Part shown: piece by piece, positions 28,462 to 37,504 of the stretch
Layout of the letters: each line of letters starts with the position of its first letter
Numbering within the stretch: the first letter of the stretch is position 1
Origin: Mageeibacillus sp. UBA3781
GTDB lineage: Bacteria; Bacillota; Clostridia; Saccharofermentanales; Saccharofermentanaceae
Reading direction: 5' to 3'
DNA: 64,000 nucleotides
Assembly (NCBI GenBank): GCA_002368805.1
Contig: DFFH01000130.1
Span: forward strand, 894 to 64,893
Notes under the pieces: model-generated
Told to the model about the DNA's origin: nothing
The model's input: the letters and a program-made list of their open reading frames with translations, nothing else
Databases searched by the model: none
Translations under genes and position numbers: made by a program

Positions 28462-29081
28462 AGTTTTTCCTCCAAAATGTAAGCTGATTCGATATCTGAT
28501 GTAAAAATAGCGACCACTGATGGATAAATCTTTGCTGTCTCGGAAAACGGATCCGGATACGTATTCTTATCCGGGCCCATGTGAAGCCTGATCATCGCAT
28601 ATTCCTCAGCCTTGAGGCGGATAAAGTTCTGGATATACCAGCATGATTTCTCTCCATGGCCGACCGGGAAAGAATCTTTAATGCCCCACACTTCTTTTTC
28701 TACCCAGTTCGGGACTTCCTTGCCGTACTGGTTGATCTTGGTACCCTCCTTTACGTTTTTAGTTTCTTTTACATAAAAATTCACTTTACACAGGTCGTGC
28801 AGGAGCGATGTGATGATCACCGTATCCGGCTCGATCTTAATTAATCCCTGCGCCACTTTCTCGGAAAGGCGCTGATATACGTGGAGGCTGTGAAGTGCCA
28901 GTCCTCCTTCACAGTTCAGGTGATATTTCGTGGAGGCCGGCGCCGTGAAGAAGTCCGTCTTCGTAACGATCCACTCGACGAGACGCTCCATACCCGGTCT
29001 TTTCGTTGATAAAAGAAGGTCAGTGATCTTCTTTTGATTCTCATCTCTTTGTTCTTTTGTAATTACAAACTCTTCTGCCAT
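28458..29081 (-). CDS. HD domain protein
   Basis: A 207-residue cytoplasmic protein with an HD-type metal-dependent phosphohydrolase motif: His in ALHSLHVY (about 71), the HD pair in SLLHDLCKVNF (about 100), and a later Asp in FTSDIESA. The start ATG at 29081 has AGGAG 7 bp upstream; a much longer frame from 29279 runs through the pseudouridine synthase gene and is rejected. It follows that gene by 4 bp and overlaps GH120 by 4 bp. The substrate is unknown; similar small HD proteins act on nucleotides or oligonucleotides. Confidence 0.8.
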   Translation of the reverse strand: MAEEFVITKEQRDENQKKITDLLLSTKRPGMERLVEWIVTKTDFFTAPASTKYHLNCEGGLALHSLHVYQRLSEKVAQGLIKIEPDTVIITSLLHDLCKVNFYVKETKNVKEGTKINQYGKEVPNWVEKEVWGIKDSFPVGHGEKSCWYIQNFIRLKAEEYAMIRLHMGPDKNTYPDPFSETAKIYPSVVAIFTSDIESAYILEEKL

Positions 29082-29085
29082 TACC

Positions 29086-29790
29086 TCACTCCTTTGCAAA
29101 CTGTTTCCATGGTTCTTCTTTTGAGAGCGGGATCTCAAACACCATCCGCTCATGCGATACAGGGTGGTCCACCTCAAGATGATAAGATTCCAGAAGGATA
29201 TCTCCTGAGAATCTGTTCGGACCTTTTCCGTATTTACGGTCTCCGACGATCGGATGTCCGATCGATGAGAGCTGGGCACGGATCTGATGGGACCGTCCGG
29301 TGTGAAGATCTATCGAAAGGAGTGATACCGGGACCCCTGCGATCCTCCCCTCTCCGATGACTTCATAGTCAAGAGAACACTCCTTGGCATCTTTAGGTGC
29401 CTCCGATCTGGTCGGAAAGACATCCACCAGATTGGTCCTGCTGTTTTTCAGAAGATAAGATCTGATCTCACCCTGTTTCTTTTCAAAAGCACCGTACACG
29501 ATCGCGCGGTACTTCTTTTTTACTGTCCGGTTCCGGATCTGTTCGCTGATCCTTCCGGCACATTTACTTGTCTTGGCAAAGACCATCACGCCGCATACCG
29601 GCCGGTCCAGCCTGTGAAGAAGCCCCAGATAGGCTTCTCCCGGTTTTTTATACTTTTCCACCAGATATGCTTTCAGAAGCGTAAGCATATCCGGATCCCC
29701 CGTCGTGTCGCTCTGCGAGAGTATTCCAGCCGGTTTGACCGCCACCAGCAGGTGGTTGTCTTCAAAGAGGATCTCGGGATACTTCTCCAT
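29086..29790 (-). CDS. RluA family pseudouridine synthase
   Basis: Converts specific uridines in rRNA or tRNA to pseudouridine. The 234-residue protein lacks an S4 domain and starts directly with the catalytic domain (ILFEDNHLLVAVKPAGILSQ). The active-site motif is LLHRLDRPVCGVMVFAKT with the catalytic Asp; HTGRSHQIRAQLSSIGHPIVGDRKYG is the conserved C-terminal part. The ATG at 29790 has GAGGAG 7 bp upstream and lies 1 bp after the methyltransferase stop. The position modified cannot be told. Confidence 0.9.
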   Translation of the reverse strand: MEKYPEILFEDNHLLVAVKPAGILSQSDTTGDPDMLTLLKAYLVEKYKKPGEAYLGLLHRLDRPVCGVMVFAKTSKCAGRISEQIRNRTVKKKYRAIVYGAFEKKQGEIRSYLLKNSRTNLVDVFPTRSEAPKDAKECSLDYEVIGEGRIAGVPVSLLSIDLHTGRSHQIRAQLSSIGHPIVGDRKYGKGPNRFSGDILLESYHLEVDHPVSHERMVFEIPLSKEEPWKQFAKE

Positions 29791-29791
29791 C

Positions 29792-30700
29792 TCAGAACTC
29801 CTCTTTCGTCCATCTTCCGGTACTGCCGCACGGAAGGACCGCATCCATCTTCGTACAGGGAAGTCCCAGTTCTTCGGAAACAACTTTACCGCCATGCTTT
29901 GACTTGACCGCCAGACGCAGGATATCTTCGATCACCATCGAAGACAATCCGGTCGTATAGGAATTGATCAGGAAAAACAGCGGATCATCCGATATGAGCT
30001 GCTCACACTTTTCAACCAAAGGGAAAAGAGCGTCTTCAAGCTTCCACATCTCTCCGGAAGGTCCTCTTCCGTAAGCCGGCGGATCCATGATGATACCATC
30101 GTATTTTCTGCCTCTGCGGATCTCTCTTTCGACAAATCTGCCGCAATCTTCCACGATGAATCGGATATAACAGTCATCCAGTCCGCTGGCCACCATGTTT
30201 TCCTTGGCACGCTGCACCATACCTTTGCTGGCATCGACATGTACGACTTCCGCCGCCCCTGCTGCCGCAAAAGCCATCGTAGCGCCGCCCGTATATGCGA
30301 AAAGATTAAGGATGCGCGGTTTTCTTCCCTGTTCCACGGCCTTCTTGATAAGCTTTCCGCAGAAATCCCAGTTGGCCGCCTGTTCAGGAAAAAGACCGGT
30401 ATGCTTGAAGCTGGTGGGCTCGATGATAAATGTCAGCGGACGGCCGACAGCGTCGTAGCGGATCTTCCATTTCTGGGGCATCGGCTTTTCCTTGCTCCAG
30501 TGCCCTCCTCCGCTCTCACTTCTGTGATAGATCGCATGCGGCTTCGGCCAGTGCTTCTCCTGCATGCCGGAATATCCGGTCTTCGGCCAGATCGCCTGCG
30601 GATCCGGACGTTGAAGGTAAATATCTCCCCAGCGTTCGTATTTTTCACCCTCACCACAGTAGAGTAATTCAAAATCCTGCCATCTATCCGCTAAAAACAT
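29792..30700 (-). CDS. class I SAM-dependent methyltransferase (RlmI/YccW-like)
   Basis: A 302-residue protein with a Rossmann methyltransferase core: LNLFAYTGGATMAFAAAG (SAM motif I, about 131-148), VVHVDASKGMVQRAKEN, and IIMDPPAYGRGPSGEMW (motif IV DPPAYG, the catalytic/target loop of rRNA cytosine or guanine methylases). The N-terminal region (RWQDFELLYCGEGEKYERWG) is Trp-rich and lacks the PUA domain of RlmI. It is the first gene of the unit with RluA, HD and GH120, which suggests a role in rRNA modification. Confidence 0.85.
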   Translation of the reverse strand: MFLADRWQDFELLYCGEGEKYERWGDIYLQRPDPQAIWPKTGYSGMQEKHWPKPHAIYHRSESGGGHWSKEKPMPQKWKIRYDAVGRPLTFIIEPTSFKHTGLFPEQAANWDFCGKLIKKAVEQGRKPRILNLFAYTGGATMAFAAAGAAEVVHVDASKGMVQRAKENMVASGLDDCYIRFIVEDCGRFVEREIRRGRKYDGIIMDPPAYGRGPSGEMWKLEDALFPLVEKCEQLISDDPLFFLINSYTTGLSSMVIEDILRLAVKSKHGGKVVSEELGLPCTKMDAVLPCGSTGRWTKEEF

Positions 30701-30795
30701 ATCTTTTTCCTGTTCATTTCCTTCGAAGATTGTGCCTTTACCGGACGCATCGACACTTGGTATCAGTATAGCATTTTCTTGTATTTGAAAAAAGT

Positions 30796-30825
30796 TTGTT
30801 TGTAAATCGATTTTTAGATTATAAT
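30796..30825 (+). promoter_or_regulatory. promoter of the two-component operon
   Basis: TTGTTT (30796-30801), 18-bp spacer, TATAAT (30820-30825), about 28 bp before the response-regulator start. The divergent methyltransferase gene begins 96 bp to the left. Confidence 0.6.
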
Positions 30826-30859
30826 AGATGTAATGTTGCTAATAAAAGAGGTATAACAA

Positions 30860-31549
30860 ATGGCTAATGCTCCTCATATTTTAATCTGCGATGACGACCC
30901 GGTCGTACACGAGTCTTTGGGTCTTTATTTTGAGAACGAACACTTCACATATTCCAGCGCTTACGACGGACGTGACGCTCTTGCGCATGTTGCTTCCGAT
31001 AAGCCTGATCTTATTATTCTTGATGTCATGATGCCGGAAAAGACCGGTATCGAGGTATGCCGCGAGATCAGAAAGACTCTGTCCACCCCGATCATCATCC
31101 TTACAGCGAAGGGTGAAGAGATCGACCGTGTACTTGGTCTGGAGCTCGGTGCGGATGACTATATCGTTAAGCCTTTCTCCCCGAGAGAGGTCATCGCCCG
31201 TATCAAGGCTGTTCTGCGCCGTATCAACGAGCCTCAGGAGAATACTTCTCTTCTGCGTTTCGAAGGTCTGGAGATCAATCTGGATAACTATCAGGTCAAG
31301 GTGAAAGGCGAACTCGTTCCGTGCACGCCGAAAGAGGTCGAGATCCTTCATCTTCTCGCCTCCCATATCGGCCAGGTCATGGATCGTGAGCAGATCCTCT
31401 CCCTGATCTGGGGATATGACTATTTCGGCGATACCCGTACTGTAGATACACACATCAAGCGTATCCGTCAGAAGATCTATTACGAAGGTGCGCCGTGGTC
31501 TCTCATCACCGTTTATGGTGTTGGCTATAAGTTTGAGGTCAACTCATAA
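30860..31549 (+). CDS. OmpR/PhoB family response regulator
   Basis: A 229-residue regulator: receiver domain (1-120) with acidic pair ICDDDP, phospho-accepting Asp55 in LIILDVMMPEKTG, conserved Thr in IILTAKG and Lys in YIVKPFSPRE; C-terminal winged-helix DNA-binding domain (130-228) with LTPKE-like CTPKEVEILHLLA, DREQILSLIWGYDYFGDTRTVDTHIKRIRQK. It overlaps the kinase gene by 1 base (TAATG). Most like the PhoP/WalR/ResD group; the sequence alone does not say which. Cytoplasmic. Confidence 0.93.
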   Translation: MANAPHILICDDDPVVHESLGLYFENEHFTYSSAYDGRDALAHVASDKPDLIILDVMMPEKTGIEVCREIRKTLSTPIIILTAKGEEIDRVLGLELGADDYIVKPFSPREVIARIKAVLRRINEPQENTSLLRFEGLEINLDNYQVKVKGELVPCTPKEVEILHLLASHIGQVMDREQILSLIWGYDYFGDTRTVDTHIKRIRQKIYYEGAPWSLITVYGVGYKFEVNS

Positions 31550-33369
31550 TGTTCCGTAGTCTCTTCCTACGCAAGATGATCTTTCTGGTGCTGGTAGCGC
31601 TCTGCGCATCGGCACTTCTTTCTGCTACGCTTTTTAACTATGCGGCAGGCGAAGTTTCCAAAGACAACACCGAAGAGCTCATGATCGATAAAGCCCGCTC
31701 CATGTCCTCTTTTCTGCGGGATTATATTGCACAGGACCAGACTATTACCGATAGCGAGATCAGGAGCAAGCTGAAAAATATCAGCGCAGGGTATTCCTCA
31801 CACGATGTTCTCGGCAATTTCTTCCTTCTGTACGATGCAGGCGGAAATATCATTTCCTCTTCCAATCCACAGACCGAGGATGATCTTCGTCTTTTAAGCT
31901 CCATCGATGTATTCTGCAAGACGAATATGCTGAACAATAACGAAAACAAGAACATCCGCGGCAATCTCAAGGACGGAGATGTTACCGCACGGGTGATCCA
32001 GGTACCGGTTCAGTCAGAAAATAAAATGATCGGTTATCTGATCATCGGCGACCGCATCAGCGGCGCTCCTTCGACAGTTACCGGATTCAGCCAGGTGCTG
32101 ATCCTCTCGACGCTTCTGGTATCGATGTTTATGCTCATTCCTGTTTATTTTGCCAGTAAGCGCTTGATCCGTCCTCTCAACCGGGTAACGGATGTTGCTA
32201 ATGCACTGGGACGCGGCGACTTCTCCATCCGAGCGAATGACAAGACCAAAGGTGAGATCGGTGATCTGGCCGCATCGGTCAATGAGCTCGCCGAAAAACT
32301 CTCCAAATCCATCACCAGTGTCACTACCGAGCGTAACCGACTCAAAGAGATCTTCGATATCATTTCCGAAGGAATCGTATCTGTCAATAAAGATCTGCAG
32401 CCGGACTATTCCAATAACGCGATCGCCACGCTTTTCGAGAAAGTACCGAGAAAGAATCTTTTCACCGAGAAGCTTCAGCTCATTCCTTTTGAAGAAGTCT
32501 GGGAAGATTTTGAAAACTGCATCAAGACCGGTGAGACATACGAACGCACGATCGAAGCGAAGGACTGTGCATATTCTTCCACGATCGTGCCGATCAAAGA
32601 TAATGAAAAAGCGATCATCGGAGCAACGGGCTTCTTCCGTGACATCTCCGAGCAGGAGCGTCTCGAGCAGACCAGACGTGACTATGTGGCAAACGTATCC
32701 CACGAGCTTCGTACTCCTCTCACCGCCATGCGCGGACTTGTCGAGCCTCTTGCTGACGGCATGGTTAAGAAAGAGGAAGACCGCCAGAGATACTATGGCA
32801 TCATCCTCCACGAGACGATGCGTCTTTCCCGACTGATCGATGACATGCTTGAGCTTTCGAGACTTCAGGCAAGAACGCTCGCATTTAAGACTTTCCCGTT
32901 TGACCTCAATAAGCTTCTTTCCGAATTCGAAACGAAGTTCAAGCCGGTCATGGAAGATGCGGAACTGAATTTCTCCGTCGAATATAAAACGGGACCGCTT
33001 CCTACGGTTATGGGTAACCCGGACCGTGTCGAGCAGATCATCGTTATTCTTCTGGACAATGCAAAGAAATACACACCTGCGGGCGGCAGTATCACGATCT
33101 CTACGGAATACAGCGACGAGACCGATCAGGTACTGGTTTCTGTTATCGATACCGGACAAGGTATCCACGAGTACGATATCGATCATATCTTTGACCGCTT
33201 CTATAAGGCGGACCGTGCCCGTGGCAAGAAAGGCACCGGTCTGGGTCTTGCTATTGCAAAAGAACTCTTAAGCTACATGGGTGAGACGATTACCGTACAG
33301 AGCGAATATGGCGAAGGCACGACGTTCACCTTCACCCTGAAGCGTGTCACCGGTTCCGTCTGGTATTGA
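31549..33369 (+). CDS. sensor histidine kinase (PhoR/WalK-like)
   Basis: A 606-residue membrane kinase, partner of the preceding regulator. Two membrane segments (about 8-28 and 182-203) enclose an extracytoplasmic sensor of about 150 residues; then HAMP (205-257, RLIRPLNRVTDVANALGRGDF), a PAS domain (265-370, RNRLKEIFDIISEGIVSVN), the dimerisation domain with His385 in NVSHELRTPLTAMRG, and the ATPase domain with N box LDNAKKYTPAG, G1 DTGQGI, F box and G2 GTGLGLAIAKELL. This order is that of PhoR/WalK/ResE kinases. The signal is not evident; no phosphate-uptake genes adjoin it. Confidence 0.93.
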   Translation: MFRSLFLRKMIFLVLVALCASALLSATLFNYAAGEVSKDNTEELMIDKARSMSSFLRDYIAQDQTITDSEIRSKLKNISAGYSSHDVLGNFFLLYDAGGNIISSSNPQTEDDLRLLSSIDVFCKTNMLNNNENKNIRGNLKDGDVTARVIQVPVQSENKMIGYLIIGDRISGAPSTVTGFSQVLILSTLLVSMFMLIPVYFASKRLIRPLNRVTDVANALGRGDFSIRANDKTKGEIGDLAASVNELAEKLSKSITSVTTERNRLKEIFDIISEGIVSVNKDLQPDYSNNAIATLFEKVPRKNLFTEKLQLIPFEEVWEDFENCIKTGETYERTIEAKDCAYSSTIVPIKDNEKAIIGATGFFRDISEQERLEQTRRDYVANVSHELRTPLTAMRGLVEPLADGMVKKEEDRQRYYGIILHETMRLSRLIDDMLELSRLQARTLAFKTFPFDLNKLLSEFETKFKPVMEDAELNFSVEYKTGPLPTVMGNPDRVEQIIVILLDNAKKYTPAGGSITISTEYSDETDQVLVSVIDTGQGIHEYDIDHIFDRFYKADRARGKKGTGLGLAIAKELLSYMGETITVQSEYGEGTTFTFTLKRVTGSVWY

Positions 33370-33381
33370 TCGGAGCATATC

Positions 33382-34128
33382 ATGGATCAAAGATCTAACC
33401 CGACTTTTTCCGATGCCAAAGACTCGGTACGTATCAACAAGTACATCAGCTCCAGCGGGTTTTGTTCCCGAAGAAAAGCGGACGAGTATGTGCAGGCAGG
33501 CTGCGTAACGATCGATGGCGAAACTGCCGAATCAGGATCCCAGGTATTCCCGGGACAGGTCGTACTCGTAAACGGAAAGCCGGTCATTCCTACGGATGAT
33601 CACGTTTATCTGGCATTTCACAAGCCACTTGGGATCACCTGCACCACGGACAGAAGAGATAAAAGTAATATCATAGATTATATTCATTATCCAATGCGCA
33701 TCTTCCCTATCGGACGGCTGGATAAAAACTCCACCGGGCTGATCCTTCTCACGAATGACGGTGATATCGTCAACCGTCTTCTTCGCGCGGAAGGACGCCA
33801 TGATAAGGAATATGTAGTTACTGTGGATAAGCCTGTCGATGAAGATTTCAAGCGTAAGATGGAGGGCGGTCTTCCGATCCTCAACACGATCACTCTGCCG
33901 TGCAAAGTGAAGCTTTCCGGAAAGAATACTTTTCACATCATATTGAACCAGGGCTTGAACCGTCAGATCCGCAGAATGTGTGAATACCTGGGTTATAAAG
34001 TCGTCCGCCTCAAACGTATCCGCATCCTCAATCTTTCACTTGGTACACTTCCTGTAGGACAATACCGTGAACTGACGGCAAAAGAAAGAAAGGATCTGTT
34101 TTCCATCCTCGAAAAAAACAGAAAATAA
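33382..34128 (+). CDS. RluF/RsuA-type pseudouridine synthase
   Basis: A 248-residue rRNA pseudouridine synthase: N-terminal S4 RNA-binding domain (about 12-70, VRINKYISSSGFCSRRKADEYV), then the catalytic domain with YLAFHKPLGITCTT, the active-site FPIGRLDKNSTGLILLTNDG (catalytic Asp) and NRQIRRMCEYLGYKVVRLKRIRI. The latter block is most like RluF (23S rRNA U2604). It starts 12 bp after the kinase and is probably the last gene of that operon. Confidence 0.9.
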   Translation: MDQRSNPTFSDAKDSVRINKYISSSGFCSRRKADEYVQAGCVTIDGETAESGSQVFPGQVVLVNGKPVIPTDDHVYLAFHKPLGITCTTDRRDKSNIIDYIHYPMRIFPIGRLDKNSTGLILLTNDGDIVNRLLRAEGRHDKEYVVTVDKPVDEDFKRKMEGGLPILNTITLPCKVKLSGKNTFHIILNQGLNRQIRRMCEYLGYKVVRLKRIRILNLSLGTLPVGQYRELTAKERKDLFSILEKNRK

Positions 34129-34157
34129 AAAGGGCCTCCGACATAGCCGAAGACCCT
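34120..34157 (-). terminator. terminator after the GH2-like gene
   Basis: On the minus strand AGGGTCTTCG pairs with CGGAGGCCCT (34148-34157 with 34131-34140; two G-U pairs), followed by TTTTTATTTTC. It lies 15 bp after the GH2 stop and overlaps the stop codon region of the opposing rluF-like gene, so it may serve both strands. Confidence 0.75.
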
Positions 34158-34172
34158 CTTCATATAGTGAAA

Positions 34173-37100
34173 TTAGAGTTTTGGAGCAAATTCAATTGTT
34201 TCCTCATACCGCACATTCTTTGCGACCTTGTGCCGGTCGAGGACATCCGGGCCTCTTTCGATCCCTTTCATATAGAAATCAAGATACAGATGCGTCCGTC
34301 CATCGGATTCGATCAGTTCCTGATGCGAACAGTCGTCAAGGTCTTCCGGCATATAAGGAAGACAGGAGAATGAGAACGGATCCATCTTATTCTTCTTGAT
34401 GGCAAGTCCTTTTATATCATCGAGCTGGAGCAAAAGATACTTCGTATCCGCATGGGCGCCATTCTCGGAAGGACGGGCGTACTCGTGATACAAAGGACTG
34501 TCCAGAGATGTGAACCAGCCGATCCTCTGGGATTCCTTACGATCGACATAAGACTCTCCATTACCTCTTCCATACCATCCGATATGCGTACGGGAATCGA
34601 TCGGGACACGGAATCCGTAACGGACAAGATCAAACTTCGGGACAAACTCAATAGTCGCCATCAGACGTCCGTCGGGCTTTACACGATAGTGAACGAGGAT
34701 CGGTCCTTTCATACCATTAGATGTATATTTACATATGAGATGGAAGTCTTCTCCATCCATCTCATAGAAGCTTCCGATAAAGCGGATCTCACCCTGGATC
34801 GTACGCCAGTCCGTCTCATGAGAGAATACTGTCTGTGAAAGGACATATGATTTGTCCGCACGATCGATATTGGAAGCGGCACGGTAGAAGCTTGGTTCCA
34901 AAAGACCGTCGAAATACTCTTTTCCTTCGATCTTCACTGAACAAAGACCACCCTCATGACGGCTGAATCCATAGCGCACATGCTTGGTCTGCGCATAAAG
35001 GAATGCCGGAGATGTCAGCATCTGTACAGCAGGCTTCTTCTCATCAAGGATCAGGCTGCTCTCCAGCGCCGAAGCATCAATGATCTGAATCGAACCGTCC
35101 TCCGCGACGCTTCCCACCGCATCATCTTTTTCATTCGGATCACATACTTCATCCACAAGTACCTGCTGATAGAATGCAAGCTCAAAGCCGGCACGGGCAT
35201 ACAAGGAGTCCTTCTCGAGCGTCAGTCTGATATCCAGAAGCAGTTCTTTACAAACCGCCTGATTATATACTTCCACTGCCTTCGGGTACTGCTGTGCCCA
35301 GGCGGATGTCAGAAAATCACCTACTTTGAACGGGAACTGCATCGCGCGGTTTCCCATTGCCGGGATCGGAGGAACAATACCGGATCCGCCGGTAAGGCGA
35401 ACACCTCCGATAAGTAACTGCCACTTCAGTTCGATCGAAGGAGTCGCACCAAACTGAAGAACATTGTGTACATTCAGGCTGGAAGGATCTTCCGCAGAGG
35501 AGAAGATCTTAATTCCTTCGCACTGTTTCTTCACTTCAAAGAATATCGGATGCGGTCTTCTGTTCGCATCGACGATGCCCTGTGCGATAGATACACCGAT
35601 CTGCTCCGAATATTCGACCAGATCGCCCTGATGGATATACTTAAGATCCATGGTATCTTCTTCTCTTCTCGGTCTCGCAAGTATCGACTCGAAAAGCACT
35701 TTATCTTCTTTCAGTTTACTCTTCAGATAACGTCTGTTGACGCACAGATCACACCACTCACCGAAGATCATGCCGGCATTATTCGGGAAAGGCGGCATAT
35801 CGGAGACCGTTCCGGTCTTGTCGATCTCACAGTACAACGGGCGTTTGGCATCAAAAGCATTGATGCGCTGTTTTACATCAAGATATGCATTTTCTTCAAA
35901 TCTCTTACCTGTCATCGACCACATAATGATACATGGATGATTGATCAGAGAATATACCGTCTGCGGAAGTACAGCAGCCGCAGACTGAAGGATGACATAC
36001 ATACCGTATTCATCGCACAGATCGAAGAACTTCGAATCCGTCGGATGATGAACGACATAGATCGTATTGATATTCGCGCTCTTCATCATGAGGATATCCT
36101 GGCGGAATCTCTCCAGCGGCACGGAAATACCGTCTTCCGGATCAAACTCGTAGTACTTCACGCCATGGATCGGTACAGCAACATCATTTATATGGATGAT
36201 GCTTTCCGAATATGTGATCGTTCTGAATCCGAAGCGCTGCTTCTTCACGCAGATGACCTCGTCCTTATTATTCCGGACTTCAATGATCAGGTCATACAGA
36301 TTCGGTGTCTGATCCGTCCAGGGAAGTACGAGCTTGGCATAAAACTCCGTTCCCATGATCTTGACACCTTCCTTGGGAATGGTATCGGAAAGTTCTTTTC
36401 GCTGGGAGAGACGATGCTCCGGAAGATTATACAGATCATACTCGTCACGGGCTTCCATAAGCCGGCAGTTGATCGTGACCTGAACATCATACGGAAGATG
36501 GTTAAAAAGCTCAACCTCGACATTTAGTCCGGCATCTCTTCTGATTTCCGCATCACTTAGGATCTCTTTCTCACGATCCGTCAGCTGATCGTCATTATCT
36601 GACCGGTAAAGGCTCGAAACGAGAGCCGTTTTCGGCACAACGTCCTTGGCCAGTGTATCAGTAAGGAACGAAGAGAAAAGCCGTACGGAAGAGATCTCCA
36701 CATCCGACTCCGCAATAAGATAAGGAAGGCGGAAAAGCCCCGAGAATCCAAAAGCACCCTGTGCCCGGACATTCTTTTTCAGCCTCCCCTTCTCCATTCT
36801 CATATCGAATCTTCTTACCGCAATAGAGATCAGGTTCGCACCTTCATGAAGTGCTTCATTCAGCAGACACTTTGTTGTGGAGAATGTGCTTCGTGAAGAA
36901 GAAATATGTTTACCGTTGATACTGATGGAATAGTGTCCGACGATACCATCAGATACGAAATACACGAAACGGTGGATAAACTGCTCCGGAAGATTGACCC
37001 AGACACGATAAAGGCCATAGTCATTCGTATTTTCCATACCGGCGTCATCCGCCAGTCTCTGTTGCAGTTTAGAGGTCTTTTTTGAAAGGAGAGCATTCTT

Positions 37101-37370
37101 CTCATAGACGAGTTCACTCGGATACCCGTAGCCCTGCATCTGCCACACACTGGGTACATTGATCAGATCCCAGGAATCATCATCGAATTCCGGTTCTGTC
37201 CAGCTCTCGGGGATATCTTCTTTCGTCCTGGCATGGAAAAAACGCCAGTTCGGAAGATCCAGTTTCCAGACAGAAGACAGACGTCCGAACTCCGGCGGCT
37301 GTTTCTCCGCATAGAGTTCATCGATCGAATCATATGGATAGAAATATCCTTGCGCTGGCAGTTGCGTCAT
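34173..37370 (-). CDS. GH2 beta-galactosidase-like protein with altered active site
   Basis: A 1065-residue protein with the five-domain LacZ layout: sugar-binding domain (about 50-215), Ig-like domain, TIM-barrel region (about 395-640), and the C-terminal LacZ domain 5 (PSFYRAASNIDRAD, GWYGRGNGESYVDR, PSENGAHADTKYL). The catalytic region departs from the family. The acid/base motif WSxGNE reads WSMTGK (W484; Lys489 at the Glu position), the metal-site segment DEANIETHG reads LQSAAAVLPQ, and RHxxHPxxG near 400 is YYEFDPEDG. A Glu (538, IFGEWCD) may align with the nucleophile. No signal peptide. It may be a non-enzymatic or altered-activity paralogue. The start ATG has GGAGAG upstream. Confidence 0.82.
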   Translation of the reverse strand: MTQLPAQGYFYPYDSIDELYAEKQPPEFGRLSSVWKLDLPNWRFFHARTKEDIPESWTEPEFDDDSWDLINVPSVWQMQGYGYPSELVYEKNALLSKKTSKLQQRLADDAGMENTNDYGLYRVWVNLPEQFIHRFVYFVSDGIVGHYSISINGKHISSSRSTFSTTKCLLNEALHEGANLISIAVRRFDMRMEKGRLKKNVRAQGAFGFSGLFRLPYLIAESDVEISSVRLFSSFLTDTLAKDVVPKTALVSSLYRSDNDDQLTDREKEILSDAEIRRDAGLNVEVELFNHLPYDVQVTINCRLMEARDEYDLYNLPEHRLSQRKELSDTIPKEGVKIMGTEFYAKLVLPWTDQTPNLYDLIIEVRNNKDEVICVKKQRFGFRTITYSESIIHINDVAVPIHGVKYYEFDPEDGISVPLERFRQDILMMKSANINTIYVVHHPTDSKFFDLCDEYGMYVILQSAAAVLPQTVYSLINHPCIIMWSMTGKRFEENAYLDVKQRINAFDAKRPLYCEIDKTGTVSDMPPFPNNAGMIFGEWCDLCVNRRYLKSKLKEDKVLFESILARPRREEDTMDLKYIHQGDLVEYSEQIGVSIAQGIVDANRRPHPIFFEVKKQCEGIKIFSSAEDPSSLNVHNVLQFGATPSIELKWQLLIGGVRLTGGSGIVPPIPAMGNRAMQFPFKVGDFLTSAWAQQYPKAVEVYNQAVCKELLLDIRLTLEKDSLYARAGFELAFYQQVLVDEVCDPNEKDDAVGSVAEDGSIQIIDASALESSLILDEKKPAVQMLTSPAFLYAQTKHVRYGFSRHEGGLCSVKIEGKEYFDGLLEPSFYRAASNIDRADKSYVLSQTVFSHETDWRTIQGEIRFIGSFYEMDGEDFHLICKYTSNGMKGPILVHYRVKPDGRLMATIEFVPKFDLVRYGFRVPIDSRTHIGWYGRGNGESYVDRKESQRIGWFTSLDSPLYHEYARPSENGAHADTKYLLLQLDDIKGLAIKKNKMDPFSFSCLPYMPEDLDDCSHQELIESDGRTHLYLDFYMKGIERGPDVLDRHKVAKNVRYEETIEFAPKL

Positions 37371-37380
37371 GCTTCTCTCC

Positions 37381-37418
37381 GTTAAAAATCTGCATGAAGA
37401 TGCAGTTTGTTAACGTTA
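37381..37418 (-). promoter_or_regulatory. nested hairpin just upstream of the GH2-like gene
   Basis: On the minus strand CGTTAA encloses CTGCAT-CTTC-ATGCAG, then ATTTTTAACG: an inner 6-bp hairpin within an outer CGTTAA/TTAACG pairing, ending at the GGAGAG ribosome-binding site. It could be an operator or a translation-control hairpin. A TACAAT just upstream could be the -10. Confidence 0.35.
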
Positions 37419-37504
37419 TTGTAGCACGGCGCTGACCCCTTCATGTATCAGAGATATTTCATTTTGAAGAAGTCATGGAAACAATTATGAAGCAGCCTGA
37501 AAAA

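Noticed and set aside
32014..33186. 390-codon open frame on the minus strand opposite the histidine kinase
   Set aside because: Shadow of the kinase; no start signals or domains.
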